Source: Syncephalastrum monosporum B8922
Taxonomy: Eukaryota; Mucoromycota; Mucoromycetes; Mucorales; Syncephalastraceae
Assembly (NCBI GenBank): GCA_000697355.1
Contig: JNEN01000767.1
Span: 1 to 28,941, forward strand
Length of the DNA: 28,941 nucleotides
Direction: 5' to 3'
The position numbers were made by a program, and so were the translations under genes. Shown here one piece after another: positions 1 to 9,045 of this stretch (within the stretch, counting starts at the first letter, position 1; each line of letters opens with the position of its first letter). The notes beneath the pieces were generated by a model, which saw only the letters and a program-made list of their open reading frames with translations, was not told the DNA's origin and did not search any database.

Positions 1-31
1 TTTTGTTTCTTCCTTCCCCCTCAAAATTGTA

Positions 32-54
32 CCCCCCCCCCCCCCCCCCCCCCC
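32..54. repeat. Poly-C homopolymer run
   Basis: An uninterrupted run of 23 C lies near the window start, just before ordinary AT-rich sequence. Such a run is easily miscounted in assembly, so its length should not be trusted. No function is assigned. Confidence 0.9.
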
Positions 55-449
55 TGATGACCCCATCTCCATTTGATAAATAGTGCCTCTTTCTTTTATT
101 CTTTTCTTTTACATTACCATTTTGTCAATAACATTTGAAGATAGCATATATCGTTTTATACAGATTAAAACTTAACTAGCCTATATGGGATCAGATCAGA
201 TTTAAACTGAGAGGAGGTGTGCCAAGTACAGATAAAAAAAACTTTTTTTTTTTTTTCATGTTCACTGCAAAAGCATTGGGACGCAAAAGTCCGTCAGTCC
301 AATCAACACGTCACTGGCCAGAGACAGAAAGAAAGAGAGCGAGCGAGAGAGAGACGCGCGCGCAACTCAGAAAAAAAAAAAATTATTTCTGCTGCGCTTG
401 GATCTTTTCCTTTCTGTTCTTTCCTCTTCTTTACAATCTACCGACCGAG
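55..449 (+). promoter_or_regulatory. Upstream region and 5' leader of the SR-protein gene
   Basis: This stretch has no supported gene. It holds an A/T-rich part, a T run around 242-256, a purine (GA/AG) tract at about 321-354, an A run around 371-382 and then a C/T-rich leader directly before the ATG at 450. Pyrimidine-rich leaders ahead of the start codon are common in fungal promoters. The reading frame of the SR gene is open upstream to an ATG at 258, but the implied extension is low-complexity, so 258-449 is treated as untranslated leader. No clear TATA box is seen. Confidence 0.45.
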
Positions 450-1606
450 ATGAGGACTACTCTGTTCGTTGCCGGCTTCGGCTCCAGAACTCGCGCTAGA
501 GATCTCGCCTATGAGTTTGAAAGGTACGTCTCTGACTGGCATGGCCTCCTATTCCTTCCCACTGATCCACCCAACTCGGTCATTATGTTCTTAAAAAACG
601 CGTTTCGTTTCCGTTGTCCCTTTATATCAACCAGATATGGCCGGCTCGTGCGTTGTGATATTCCCGCACCTAAAAGCTACTCGTCCAAGCCGTACGTAAT
701 CCAGACGACTCGATGAAACGATAACGACGCTCACACACACACACACACACGCTCATACGAAACCAATCCCAAATCACATTTTTGCCGAACGCGCGCACAC
801 ACATACACACATACGCATTACGTTGCCATAATTTGCCCTACCTTGTTATGACGCCTGTTCTGTTCTGCAGTTACGCCTTTGTAGAGTTCGAAGATCCCCG
901 CGATGCTGACGATGCATTCAACGAAATGCACGGCATTCGGATTGACGGCCATACGCTGAGTGTTCAGGTAAAAAAGTGATTTCCCTTTTTCTTGCTTGCT
1001 TTTTTTCTCATGGCCCCCGCTCCCGTCCCCCCCCCATTTTATATTATACACACACGTACACACATATACGTGCACATATACCCTATATACATTATACAAA
1101 CACACACACACATATATACATACATACATACATATATATGTGATATTCTTTTCTAGTGGGCCAGAAACGCGCCTAGTGCCAACTGGCGCTTCGACCGTGG
1201 ATCGCCGCCGCCGATGCGCCGCCGCTCGCCCAGCCCTCGACGCTACAGCCGATCGTACCCAGAGGGGGGTGGAGGTCTGCCGCCACCGCCGCCGCCGCGA
1301 GGTCGCAGCCGATCGCGCAGCCCGTACTACCGTGGTGGCCCGCCGCCGCGTTCGCCCTCGCCGCGTGGCCGCTCGCCTCCGCCGTACAGACGCTACGATT
1401 CGCGCTCTCGCTCGCCTCCCAGATATCCGGACGAACGCTCCCCGCCCCCGCCTTCCGCCACCGCCGCCGCCGGTGGTGCCTCGGGCGATCTGCCCCCGTC
1501 GCGCTCGCGCTCGCCCAGACCCGAGTCGCCTCTGCCTCCCCGTCGCCGCTCTCCCTCCTTCACACCGCCCCCGCGACGCTCGCTCTCGCGCAGCCCCGGT
1601 CGTTAA
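450..1606 (+). CDS. SR-family splicing factor (RRM + RS domain)
   Basis: Exons 450-523, 635-691, 871-967 and 1157-1606 join in frame to a 225-aa protein. All introns are GT-AG (111, 179 and 189 nt). Residues 1 to about 76 form one RNA recognition motif: RNP2-like LFVAGF at 5-10 and RNP1-like KPYAFVEF at 43-50, with the SR-protein signature YGRLVRCDIPAP between them. After a short WARNAPSANWRF linker comes a proline-, arginine- and serine-rich tail with many RS, SRS and SPR units, the substrate of SR kinases. Family knowledge: SR proteins bind exonic enhancers and recruit U1 and U2AF in the nucleus. The protein resembles the short single-RRM SRSF3/SRSF7 or plant RSZ type but has no zinc knuckle. 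Introns are longer than in neighbouring genes, and intron 1 can be read through in frame, which hints at regulated splicing. The start at 450 is chosen because the RRM begins at once after it. Confidence 0.88.
731..750. repeat. (CA)n microsatellite in SR-gene intron 2
   Basis: A CA dinucleotide run lies inside intron 2 (692-870). A second, looser CA stretch follows at about 797-812. CA repeats in introns can bind hnRNP L-type regulators in animals; whether that applies here is unknown. Confidence 0.8.
1048..1140. repeat. CA/TA/CATA repeats in SR-gene intron 3
   Basis: Intron 3 (968-1156) carries (CA)n, (TACA)n and (TA)n stretches just upstream of its acceptor. Together with the CA run in intron 2 this makes both introns simple-sequence-rich, unlike the other introns of the window. 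Confidence 0.75.
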
Positions 1607-1940
1607 GCATTTAAACTATTCGCCTTTGCTTCCTTTTTCTCTCTTTCCCTCTCCCGCTTTGTCTTTTTCTCTTCCTCTCTTTTCTGTCTTTTCTGTCGTC
1701 TCTTCTTTTTAGTCCCTTTTCAGATGCGGAAAATGAAAGGAAACAAAAAAAATTCTTATCCATGATGCAAGCTAGAAAATTGGGATATAGGGGACATGCA
1801 ATCAGTATTGCGAATCTGATGTATACATACATACATAGATATATATATACATATACATATATATATCTTGTACTCTACTTTACAAAAGAGAAAAGAAAAA
1901 TGACGGAGGTGAGAAGAGGAGGAGGAAGAAGAGAAGGGTG
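1607..1940. other. Convergent 3' intergenic region
   Basis: The SR gene (+) and the zinc-cluster gene (-) end tail-to-tail here. The sequence is a long C/T-rich stretch (about 1625-1710), an A run and a TA/CATA simple repeat at about 1818-1868. It probably holds both 3' UTRs. No gene is seen. Confidence 0.6.
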
Positions 1941-3638
1941 TCATGATATAATGCGTTGGATGTGTTGGATGAAAGGGCGTGTCCGGGCAATGTCATGGAC
2001 GGGTGTGTCCAGCACGACGTTGATGAGGCGCTGGAGACCAGCCAACGCCTCCTGCTCACGCGGGGTCCGGTGCTCGACATGCAGCTCCAGAATCTCGCTC
2101 GCCTGCTTGAGCTCGTGCACACACGGCCTAAAGTAACAATCGATGCCCCACGCATCAAAGAGATCGACGAGCGCAAACGCGGCCACGTCGCAGCGTTGGC
2201 TGGAGACGGGCGTCGGCAGGTACGTGTGATGGAGCAGGATCCAGAGACCATGGCACCGCACGTGGTGCATGTAATGACACCGTTCGCGCCACAGGTCGTG
2301 CCCGTCTGTCCGGGGCGGGATCGCCTCGCGGTACGCCACGAGCCGTCGCTCGATGCGCTCGATCTCGTGGTACGGCACCCGTTCCGTGTCCTTGTCGAGG
2401 CACGTCCGCCGAATGTCGCGTGTGATGCTGCAAGCCGTATATTCGAGGGATAGAAACAGTCCTTGCTCCGAGTGGAGAATGGCCGGCGGGCGCACAATGT
2501 CGTCCGGGAGCTGGTAAGGTTTGTTGTCAAAGTGGGCCGCGGCAGTGTCAAGCGCATACAACAGCCAGCTGACAGAGTGCACGTACTGGTGCACCAGGTC
2601 AGGCGGATGCCCCGCAAACCAGACATCGCCGTCGGCAATGGACAGGTCGCGGAACAGGTCGAGGCTGGCCCCCATGCGAACCGCCATGCCCGAATACAGA
2701 TAGATGAGCGAGGTGCTGTGGCCGCTCTCGATGTGGTAGAGGACCATGTTGCAGAGCGCGTGGCAGGTGATGACGTTCGGCTCGTCAAAGTAGAGCGAGG
2801 CCAGGAGTTCCTTTGCAGCCTCATAGTGAGCACGCGCCAGGCGCTTCCCGCTTGCAAAGAGATCCGGGTGCCAGGCCGAGGTATGCGTCAGCATGTAGCA
2901 CAGCGTGCTCGAGAGCAGCAGCTTGAGGAGCTGGTCGTCCTGCTGGGCAAGGATGTCCGAGAAGAGAGGCGCAAACGCCGGCATGGCGCCATACAACAAG
3001 CAGGTCGAGTAATGGTCGACGAGACGGCGCGTCACCTGGTCAGACAACGTGTCCTGGCGTGGCTGCTCGTCTGAAGTCGAGGGCGAGGGCAAGAGGCTCG
3101 TGAAATGAGACAGCCTGACATTGGAGAATATCGAGTGGTTCCGGGTGAACATGACCTTGTCGCCCTGGCCCGGCGCCGTATTGTTGTCGAGTGCAAACCG
3201 GATGAGCGTGGCATAGATATCTTCGACGTGCTGGGTATGAGTTTCAATCGCAATCGCATTGTCGCCTTGGTAAAAGTCCCAGCCTTGGAAAGCGTCTGTG
3301 CGCACCAGCGGCTTTTGATAGACGAGCTTCTCTATCAGATCAAACTCGCTCATAAGCGACTCGATCTGGTCCTCCAACCCGCAGAACCGGTCGCGCAGTG
3401 CCGTGCTCTCCAAATCGCTCGGTCCCTCGAGGTATTCGCACACAGCACTGGCATCGAGACACTGATCGCATGCAGGCCGGGTCCGAGAGCATTTCGACCG
3501 CTGTTTCCGACACCTGGCTCCATAAGCTTTCCATATTCTTCATACAAACTGAAGCCATTGAAAAAGAGGGTTCAAAAGATACCTTTGGCAGGAAAGGGCT
3601 TGACGCATGCGTCGTTTAATGGGGGGTTCGCCTTCCAT
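1941..3638 (-). CDS. Zn2Cys6 fungal transcription factor
   Basis: Two exons on the minus strand, 3638-3583 and 3513-1941, joined across a 69-nt GT-AG intron, give 542 aa. The intron splits the codon for R19 inside the zinc cluster. Only the spliced form makes the complete motif C-x2-C-x6-C-x6-C-x2-C-x6-C (Cys 17, 20, 27, 34, 37, 44), preceded by a basic KRRMRQ stretch. A short heptad-like segment follows (about 55-85, LRDRF..LEDQIESL), the usual dimerisation linker. From about 185 to 440 the protein has the helical look of the fungal-specific transcription factor (middle homology) domain, including a DHYSTCLLYG region and a ..VHSVSWLLYALDTA.. helix. Family knowledge: these proteins bind CGG-type half sites as dimers and control metabolic or stress genes. 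The target is not predictable. It shares a very short divergent promoter with the gene at 3808. A model starting only in exon 2 would miss half of the zinc cluster. Confidence 0.9.
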
Positions 3639-3807
3639 GGTGGGTGGCAAGAAATATGTATATACTGTATAAAAAAAAAAAAAAAGAATTAATAGGGCAA
3701 ATTGAGAGAGAGAGAGAGAAAAGCAGACAACCCTTTGTGTTACAGACCGTCTGCAGGGACGCCTCTTTCTTTCTTCTCCTCTCCTTGTCCTTTGTTCCAA
3801 GCCCGCC
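3639..3807. promoter_or_regulatory. Compact divergent promoter
   Basis: Only 169 bp separate the ATG of the zinc-cluster gene (-, 3638) from the proposed ATG of the coiled-coil membrane-protein gene (+, 3808). It contains an A run (3671-3685), a GA repeat (about 3701-3724) and a C/T-rich stretch just before the plus-strand ATG. No TATA box is obvious on either strand. Both genes' core promoters and 5' UTRs must fit here, so shared regulation is likely (inference). Confidence 0.6.
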
Positions 3808-6586
3808 ATGTTGGGTGATGCCGGCCTATCGTTCCAATCTCATCAGAGCCGTAGTTGGGTAACTCTTCTTTTTACTGTCACGTGTTCTCTTTTCTCTTGT
3901 GCCTCGCCCGCTGACCATCGCCACAGGACAGCCAAATGTCGCATAACCGACGCGAACTGCTCGATCTCCTGCCCCTGAAGGAAGAAGAGATCGCCGGTAC
4001 TCGTCCGCTTCAGGCGTGGATCGCACTGATCGACTTGTGTCAAGAGCGTGCCCAAATCTCGTTCCTCAGTCCTTCGCAGAGAAACAGTCTCCTAAACCTG
4101 CAGCGCATCGAGTCCAACCAGGGCGTCTTGTTTACCTTTGACGACTTCTTTGGCATCCTCAAACACGTCACCAGAGACGAAGAGGAGGAAGACGAAGAGG
4201 AGAACGACAACAACAACGGCACCGGCAACCACGACAATGACCCTGATGACATGAATATGCATGACGAGGACCGCCTAAATAAGGATACCCTCCACACACC
4301 CTTCCTGCCAAGTAGCCTTGAGACGTCCAACCACAAAAAACCCACTCTTCTTCCTTCGTCCAACCATTTTCTCGACCTGGACTCGCGCCCACGTTCTTCC
4401 ATGCCTCTCAGCGCTGCTCCTTCCAAACCACGCAAACGCCGTCCAGAGGCCGTCGAGGAGGACCCGGATGCAGACGACCGCATGAGTGGCAGCGACGGCC
4501 ACCCTTCGATCTCATCCTTTTCTTCTGTAAGCATGTCCTCTCTGGAGGTGTTGATGAGGGTTATCCGATCCACTGATTTTTTTTTGTCTTTTGAAACATT
4601 GCGCCTCAGAGCCTCGGTGATGCGTTGGACGCACCCGCCCATCCCCGCGGTCTGTTTCAAAGTGAGCCTCGCGCCTCTTCGCGCCACCCTGAGCTGCAGC
4701 TCGGCGAGGCCCTGGAGGACGAGGATGCTTTTTTGGCAGCCATCTCGCCCGGGCCACGCGAGGCCTATTCCGCCATGAGTGGGGGCTATGCCGAGATACG
4801 CCCCACCACGTCGCATTCCCAGACCCACCCGTCCCGCATGGCCGAGACCCAGCGCCTGCTCGAGCAGAATGTCAAGGAAGCACGTGAACGCATTGACGAA
4901 CTCGAACGCAAGTGCTCGGGGCTCGAGCATGACAAGGCTCTCCTCACCAAGGCCGTGGATGAGCACAAGAATCAGGTGCAATACCAAGAAGACCAGATTG
5001 AGGAGGTAGACCCTAACGCACGAACACACACAATGAACTCCCCATCTTACTGCTTTGTTTTGTTTTGGTTTTGTTTTGGTTTCATTTTTCCAGCTTCAAC
5101 AAAGAGCCAACGAGGCCAGCAAGCGACATACAACACAGCAGAAAGAAAACGAACGGATCGTGAAGGACATGGATGCGCGGATGGGTAAGCGTCATGAGGG
5201 AGGGAGGGCAAGCGAGAGAGAGCGAGAGAGCGCTGTGTGCGTGTGGAGCGTGGCATCCGTACTGACTTGGCATTTGGAATCTAGACGACCTGGAAAAACT
5301 GCAGCTGGCGGCGGACGAGATGCGGGCCAAGTTCCAGCACTCTGAGAGCCGCATTGCCATGTACGAGCAGGAAAAGAAGAAGCTGCTGCAAGACATTGAA
5401 AACATGCGCACAGCCCACGCGTCGCTCGAGCTCGAGTTCGAAAGCCAACAGGGCCTGCAGCATGACCTGGACGACCTGACGGGTGAAAACGAGCGTTTGA
5501 AGGAAATCATTGACGAGCTCAAACACGAGTTGGATGAAGCTCGCGCGCGGTCTCATCAGGAACGACGCCCTTCACTTCAGGTAGGCGCCCTTTTTTTTTT
5601 TTTTTGTATGAGTGATTCTTTTTGCGGAATGACTCACTTTGGCCCTGCATAGACACTGGATGACGAGCTGGGACCTATCCAAGGCGAGAACAAGGAACCG
5701 CTGTTTGTGGGGACCCATTATCGCGCGATGGAAGAGGCTCTCGAAGAGAAAGACAATACCATCACGGAGCTCAAAATCAAACTGGATACCCTGCAAGCTG
5801 AGTTGGCCCGGCTCGAGGAGAAGCTCCAAAAGAGCGAGTCTCAGGTAAGGATGCCCTTTTGCAAAAAGCAAATGTTGTGGTGGAGGGCTGAACCTGGTTG
5901 GTGTAGGAATCAAAATTGGCGAAAGACAACATGGACCTTGCGCGTCTGCTCCAGCAACTGCGGGGCGAGCTGGCAAAAGCCCGAGACGACGTGGCAGCCG
6001 CGAACGCACAGCGTCACGAAGGGGTAAATTTCGCTCAGAACTTAAATTCGAATAAGGTCGCGAACTCACATACAGGCACAGGAATGCGAGAACTGCGCCC
6101 ACATGGCTCATTATCAGATCGACGCCGAGCGACTGATTGCGCAGCTGGCCGAGCAAGAGTCCATTATCGAGGCACTGTCCGGAGGTTCCTACATGAGAGG
6201 TAAAAAATGCCACTACCCTTGCCCGCCGCTGCTTGAACTTAAACTCTTCCTTTTTGTCTTTTGTAGCCATACTGGTGCGTACTCGAAAGGAATCCAGAAA
6301 TAGCATCATGAATTGAGCTGACTTCTTCTTTCTATAGGGACGTAGCAGAGACGTTAAGTCCTGGGCACATAATCTAGTGGCTATGGGCTCCATTCTTATT
6401 TGCACCTTTGTGTTCTTTTACATCATTGTAAAAATCCCTGGTATCTGGAATCCGAATCCGTATGGGTTGCAAGATACCCGCTTGAATCTCGTGGGCCTCC
6501 AAGTCAAATCGCGGTCCTGGGAGAGTCTCTCCAACTATGTAGCCGACTTCTTCTGGCCTCGCAGCATCTATATCCGTCCAAATTAG
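3808..6586 (+). CDS. Coiled-coil protein with C-terminal membrane anchor (KASH-like candidate)
   Basis: Ten exons join in frame to 707 aa: 3808-3858, 3927-4526, 4610-5005, 5094-5184, 5285-5580, 5653-5844, 5907-6023, 6076-6199, 6267-6274 and 6338-6586. Exon 9 is only 8 nt and is needed to keep the frame. Residues about 18-100 are a compact helical region ending in FTFDDFFGILKHV, faintly like an EF-hand helix. Then come an acidic DE/N-rich stretch, a disordered S/P-rich part with a basic KPRKRRPE cluster, and long coiled coils (about 275-610) rich in E, K, Q, L heptads. One hydrophobic span (about 638-656, ILICTFVFFYIIV) is followed by a 51-residue tail with no further span. This order fits a type II or tail-anchored protein with the coiled coil in the cytosol. 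It resembles nuclear-envelope KASH proteins of the KASH5 or fission-yeast Kms type, but the tail lacks a PPPX end. A golgin-like tether is an alternative. The start at 3808 has a good GCCGCC-like context, and splicing from it preserves frame; 3936 is the fallback start. Confidence 0.72.
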
Positions 6587-6769
6587 TCCGGCTTGCTTTT
6601 ACCCGCCTCCCTCTCTCTCTCTCTCTACCCTCAACATCTAGTAGCAAAAAACCATGTACAGTTATCACCCTTGCTTGCTTTCTCTTTTCTTTTATTTCTC
6701 GTAAATACGACATTTTTTCTATAGCGCGCCTTTATACAAGTAAAAAACATTCCTAGTAGTAGTATAGTC

Positions 6770-6775
6770 AATAAA
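6770..6775 (+). terminator. AATAAA polyadenylation signal
   Basis: A canonical AATAAA lies 184 bp after the stop codon of the coiled-coil membrane protein, in A/T-rich sequence. This is a plausible 3'-end signal for that transcript. Confidence 0.45.
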
Positions 6776-7277
6776 ATCTTAGTCTTTTGCTTCCTTACAC
6801 CAAACTCCACGGATTCGAGTGTTCCTTGCGGTATAGAACCGTAGGAACAACAAAGTTTTAATGCCGCTCTTCATGCTCAGCAATAGCTTCTCCACTAGAC
6901 TGCGATCAAACTGCCGCAGCTGCCGTTTTCTATCGCCATTCACCACTTCCTCCGACCCACTGCTTAATAAGCTGCATAATTTTAGTTCGCCTTTTAAACC
7001 CACGTAGACAGTACGTCTGCCAAGTATAAACAGGGAACTCGATACTGGATATGATGGCACCATCATAGGATATCTTTGTTTTGGCTGTGTTTAGGCTGGT
7101 TCGGCATCTGGGGCCGCCAAATCCCGGTCCTACAGAAATGCCGAACGGGATGAGAAAAACTTCGCCACCCACTAAGCTTCCTTGTGTACCGTGCAACGCC
7201 AGACGAATATGCGAGGGGGTCCGTGTGACGCAAATGCGTTTACTGTCATAGCCACGTCCCCAGGGCAGCACAAACAG

Positions 7278-7284
7278 TATAAAT
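7278..7284 (+). promoter_or_regulatory. TATA box of esterase 1
   Basis: The sequence TATAAAT lies 61 bp upstream of the esterase ATG at 7345, with a C/A-rich leader between. This is a normal distance for a fungal TATA promoter. The tandem paralogue has a similar element. Confidence 0.5.
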
Positions 7285-7344
7285 GGAGAAAGATCGCTTG
7301 TTCATATTCAACTTTAATATTCCTACTTCACACTACCACCGGAT

Positions 7345-8622
7345 ATGACAAACCCACCCTACAACGAAGCAAAGCTGCACCCTATCTATGCTGCCATGTT
7401 GGCCGCGCGCCCGAAAGAAAGCCTTGACCTTTCGACGCCTGTCCCCGTCATGCGCGAATACATGACCAACGCGATGGTTGAAGCCATGAAACAGGCCAAC
7501 CCACCCAAGGTGCACAGCGAAGATCTCTTTATTGACAGCCATGGCCGATCCATCAAGGTCATTATTGCTCGACCACCCGGCTCGGAGCAGACCGATCTGC
7601 CAGTGCTTCTATTTTTGTAAGAGACAAAGGACAAGCCCGCGCGTGCGCGCACGCGTGCGTGCGTGTGTGCGTGTGTGTGTGTGTGTGCATAGGCTAAGGA
7701 TGTCGTCTCTACTGTTTTTCCAGGCACGGTGGTGGTTTTGCTATGGGAGGCATGAATACACACGTCAAACTGATCAACGATGTAAGTCGGACCGGCCCTC
7801 ACGGGCTTCTGCGTAGAATCTGAATATGCGATTGCTTACCTGGTCTGTCTTGTATATATCTTAGCTTGCCGTCAAGGGTAACGTTGCGGTCGTGTTTGTC
7901 GAATACTCTCTTGCACCCGAGCATCCTTTCCCAGATGGTTTGGACGATTGTTACACAGCCTTCAACTGGATCCTTGACCACGGCAAAGAGCACCATCTTG
8001 ACACAAGTCGCATCGTGATTGGCGGCGACTCGGCTGGCGGCAATTTTACTGCGAGCATCTCAAGTAAGAGACGCGCATTGTATATAAAAGAAAGGATAAG
8101 AGGCTCACCTGCTGCGTATGACAGTGAAACTGAAGGATGCTGGCAAAGACAATCTTTTCAAAGGCCAACTGATCGTCTACCCAGTCACCAACTTTGGCCA
8201 GCAGCGCTTTCCTTCCCACGACCTGTTTAATGGCGAAGACTTCGTCTTGAATGAAGGTCTGTTTCAGCTTTTCACCAAGCTCTACTTCCCGAACGGTCTC
8301 GTCGAAAACAAGTTGGCCATGCCGCTTCTGGCCACGCAGGATGATGTCCGTGGCCTACCCCCGGCCCTTGTAATCACGGCCGAGTTGGACGTTCTCCGTG
8401 ACGAGGGAGAGGCGTATGCCCGTCTTTTATCATCCTCTGGTGTCGATGTCCAGGCCATCCGTGTCATGGGAACGCGTAAGTGTAGACGAGTGATTTTCAT
8501 CTGGTCCAACTTTAACGCTTCTTTCCACAGCGCACGGCTTTTTGACCAGCCCTCTTGAGACTTTTGCCTATACCTCGACCCTTGACACCATCCTTAGCTT
8601 CCTGAAAAAGTGTTTAGCCTAG
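7345..8622 (+). CDS. HSL-family (alpha/beta hydrolase) esterase 1
   Basis: Exons 7345-7616, 7724-7781, 7865-8063, 8125-8475 and 8531-8622 join in frame to 323 aa. The oxyanion motif HGGG is at 92-95, created exactly at the exon 1/2 junction. The nucleophile elbow GDSAGG places the catalytic Ser at about 166, the ITAELDVLRDEGEAY block gives Asp at about 265, and PHGF gives His at about 295. This is the complete triad of the hormone-sensitive lipase / bacterial family IV fold (Abhydrolase_3). [11 protein letters not shown] is also typical. Family knowledge: these are cytosolic carboxylesterases acting on short- to medium-chain acyl esters, and some act on xenobiotics; the natural substrate cannot be read from the sequence. 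There is no signal peptide. The length of about 320 aa is normal for the family. It is the upstream member of a tandem pair with the gene at 9046, sharing every intron position and phase. Confidence 0.92.
7638..7690. repeat. Alternating purine-pyrimidine (GC/GT)n tract in esterase 1 intron 1
   Basis: A GC/GT dinucleotide run of about 50 bp sits inside intron 1 (7617-7723), starting as CGCG/TGCG and ending as (TG)n. Such alternating tracts can adopt Z-DNA under negative supercoiling. The paralogue's intron at the same position lacks it, so it arose after the duplication or was lost in the copy. Confidence 0.75.
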
Positions 8623-9045
8623 ACGTGATCATGGGCACCGTTTTTTGTTTTATTTTTGTACCTTATCACTGGAATAGACGGGAAAATGTGTGTGAGCCTC
8701 TTCGGAATCCGCTGAATTACCAGTGAACTGCCGTGTCCACTCTTCACTTGCTTTAAATCAATGCCATGACTCGGAATGACTGGCCTCCCGTTTAATCGGG
8801 AAAAATAAACCCGGGCTCGGCAGACGGAAGCTTTAGATCCTGAGACTTGCAGTGGTTGTTTCGATTGTCAGTGCTACGGGTGCGGAAGCGAGCTCGGCGG
8901 GTACTGTCTGCGACGTTTATGTAATACATACCAAGCCAGAGCCACCTGCTCAATTCGGATCCATATTTGGAACTATAAAACACGTATGACAAAGGGCGTG
9001 TACGTGCCGCTCCTTTTCTTTCTTCTTCATTTTCGCTTGAACATC
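8623..9045 (+). promoter_or_regulatory. Spacer between the esterases, with TATA box of esterase 2
   Basis: The 423-bp spacer carries a T-rich 3' end of esterase 1, a small inverted motif near 8788-8800 (CCCG..CGGG), and TATAAAA at 8974-8980, 66 bp before the ATG at 9046. A C/T-rich leader lies between TATA and ATG. No gene is seen. Confidence 0.5.

Larger units (their letters stand above)
6587..7344. other. Intergenic region between the coiled-coil gene and esterase 1
   Basis: No gene is supported in this 758-bp stretch. The first part is a C/T-rich 3' UTR ending with an AATAAA signal at 6770-6775. The last part is the promoter of esterase 1, with a TATA-like element. Between about 6779 and 7271 the minus strand has two overlapping open frames without an ATG that covers both and without recognisable similarity; they could be a decayed gene or chance. 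Confidence 0.5.

Noticed and set aside
258..449. In-frame upstream ATG extending the SR protein by 64 residues
   Set aside because: The extension is translated GA and A/T-rich leader sequence, and the RRM starts immediately at the ATG at 450.
3936..3938. Later ATG as start of the coiled-coil membrane protein
   Set aside because: An upstream exon with a better start context splices in frame to it through a clean GT-AG intron, so 3808 is preferred; 3936 stays as the fallback.
4040..6405. Long minus-strand open frames (329 and 277 codons)
   Set aside because: Both are opposite to well-spliced exons of the coiled-coil protein and have low-complexity translations.
6779..7271. Two overlapping minus-strand open frames between genes
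   Set aside because: The longer one has no ATG start, they are in different frames, no splice pair of normal length joins them in phase, and I recognise no domain. A decayed gene remains possible.
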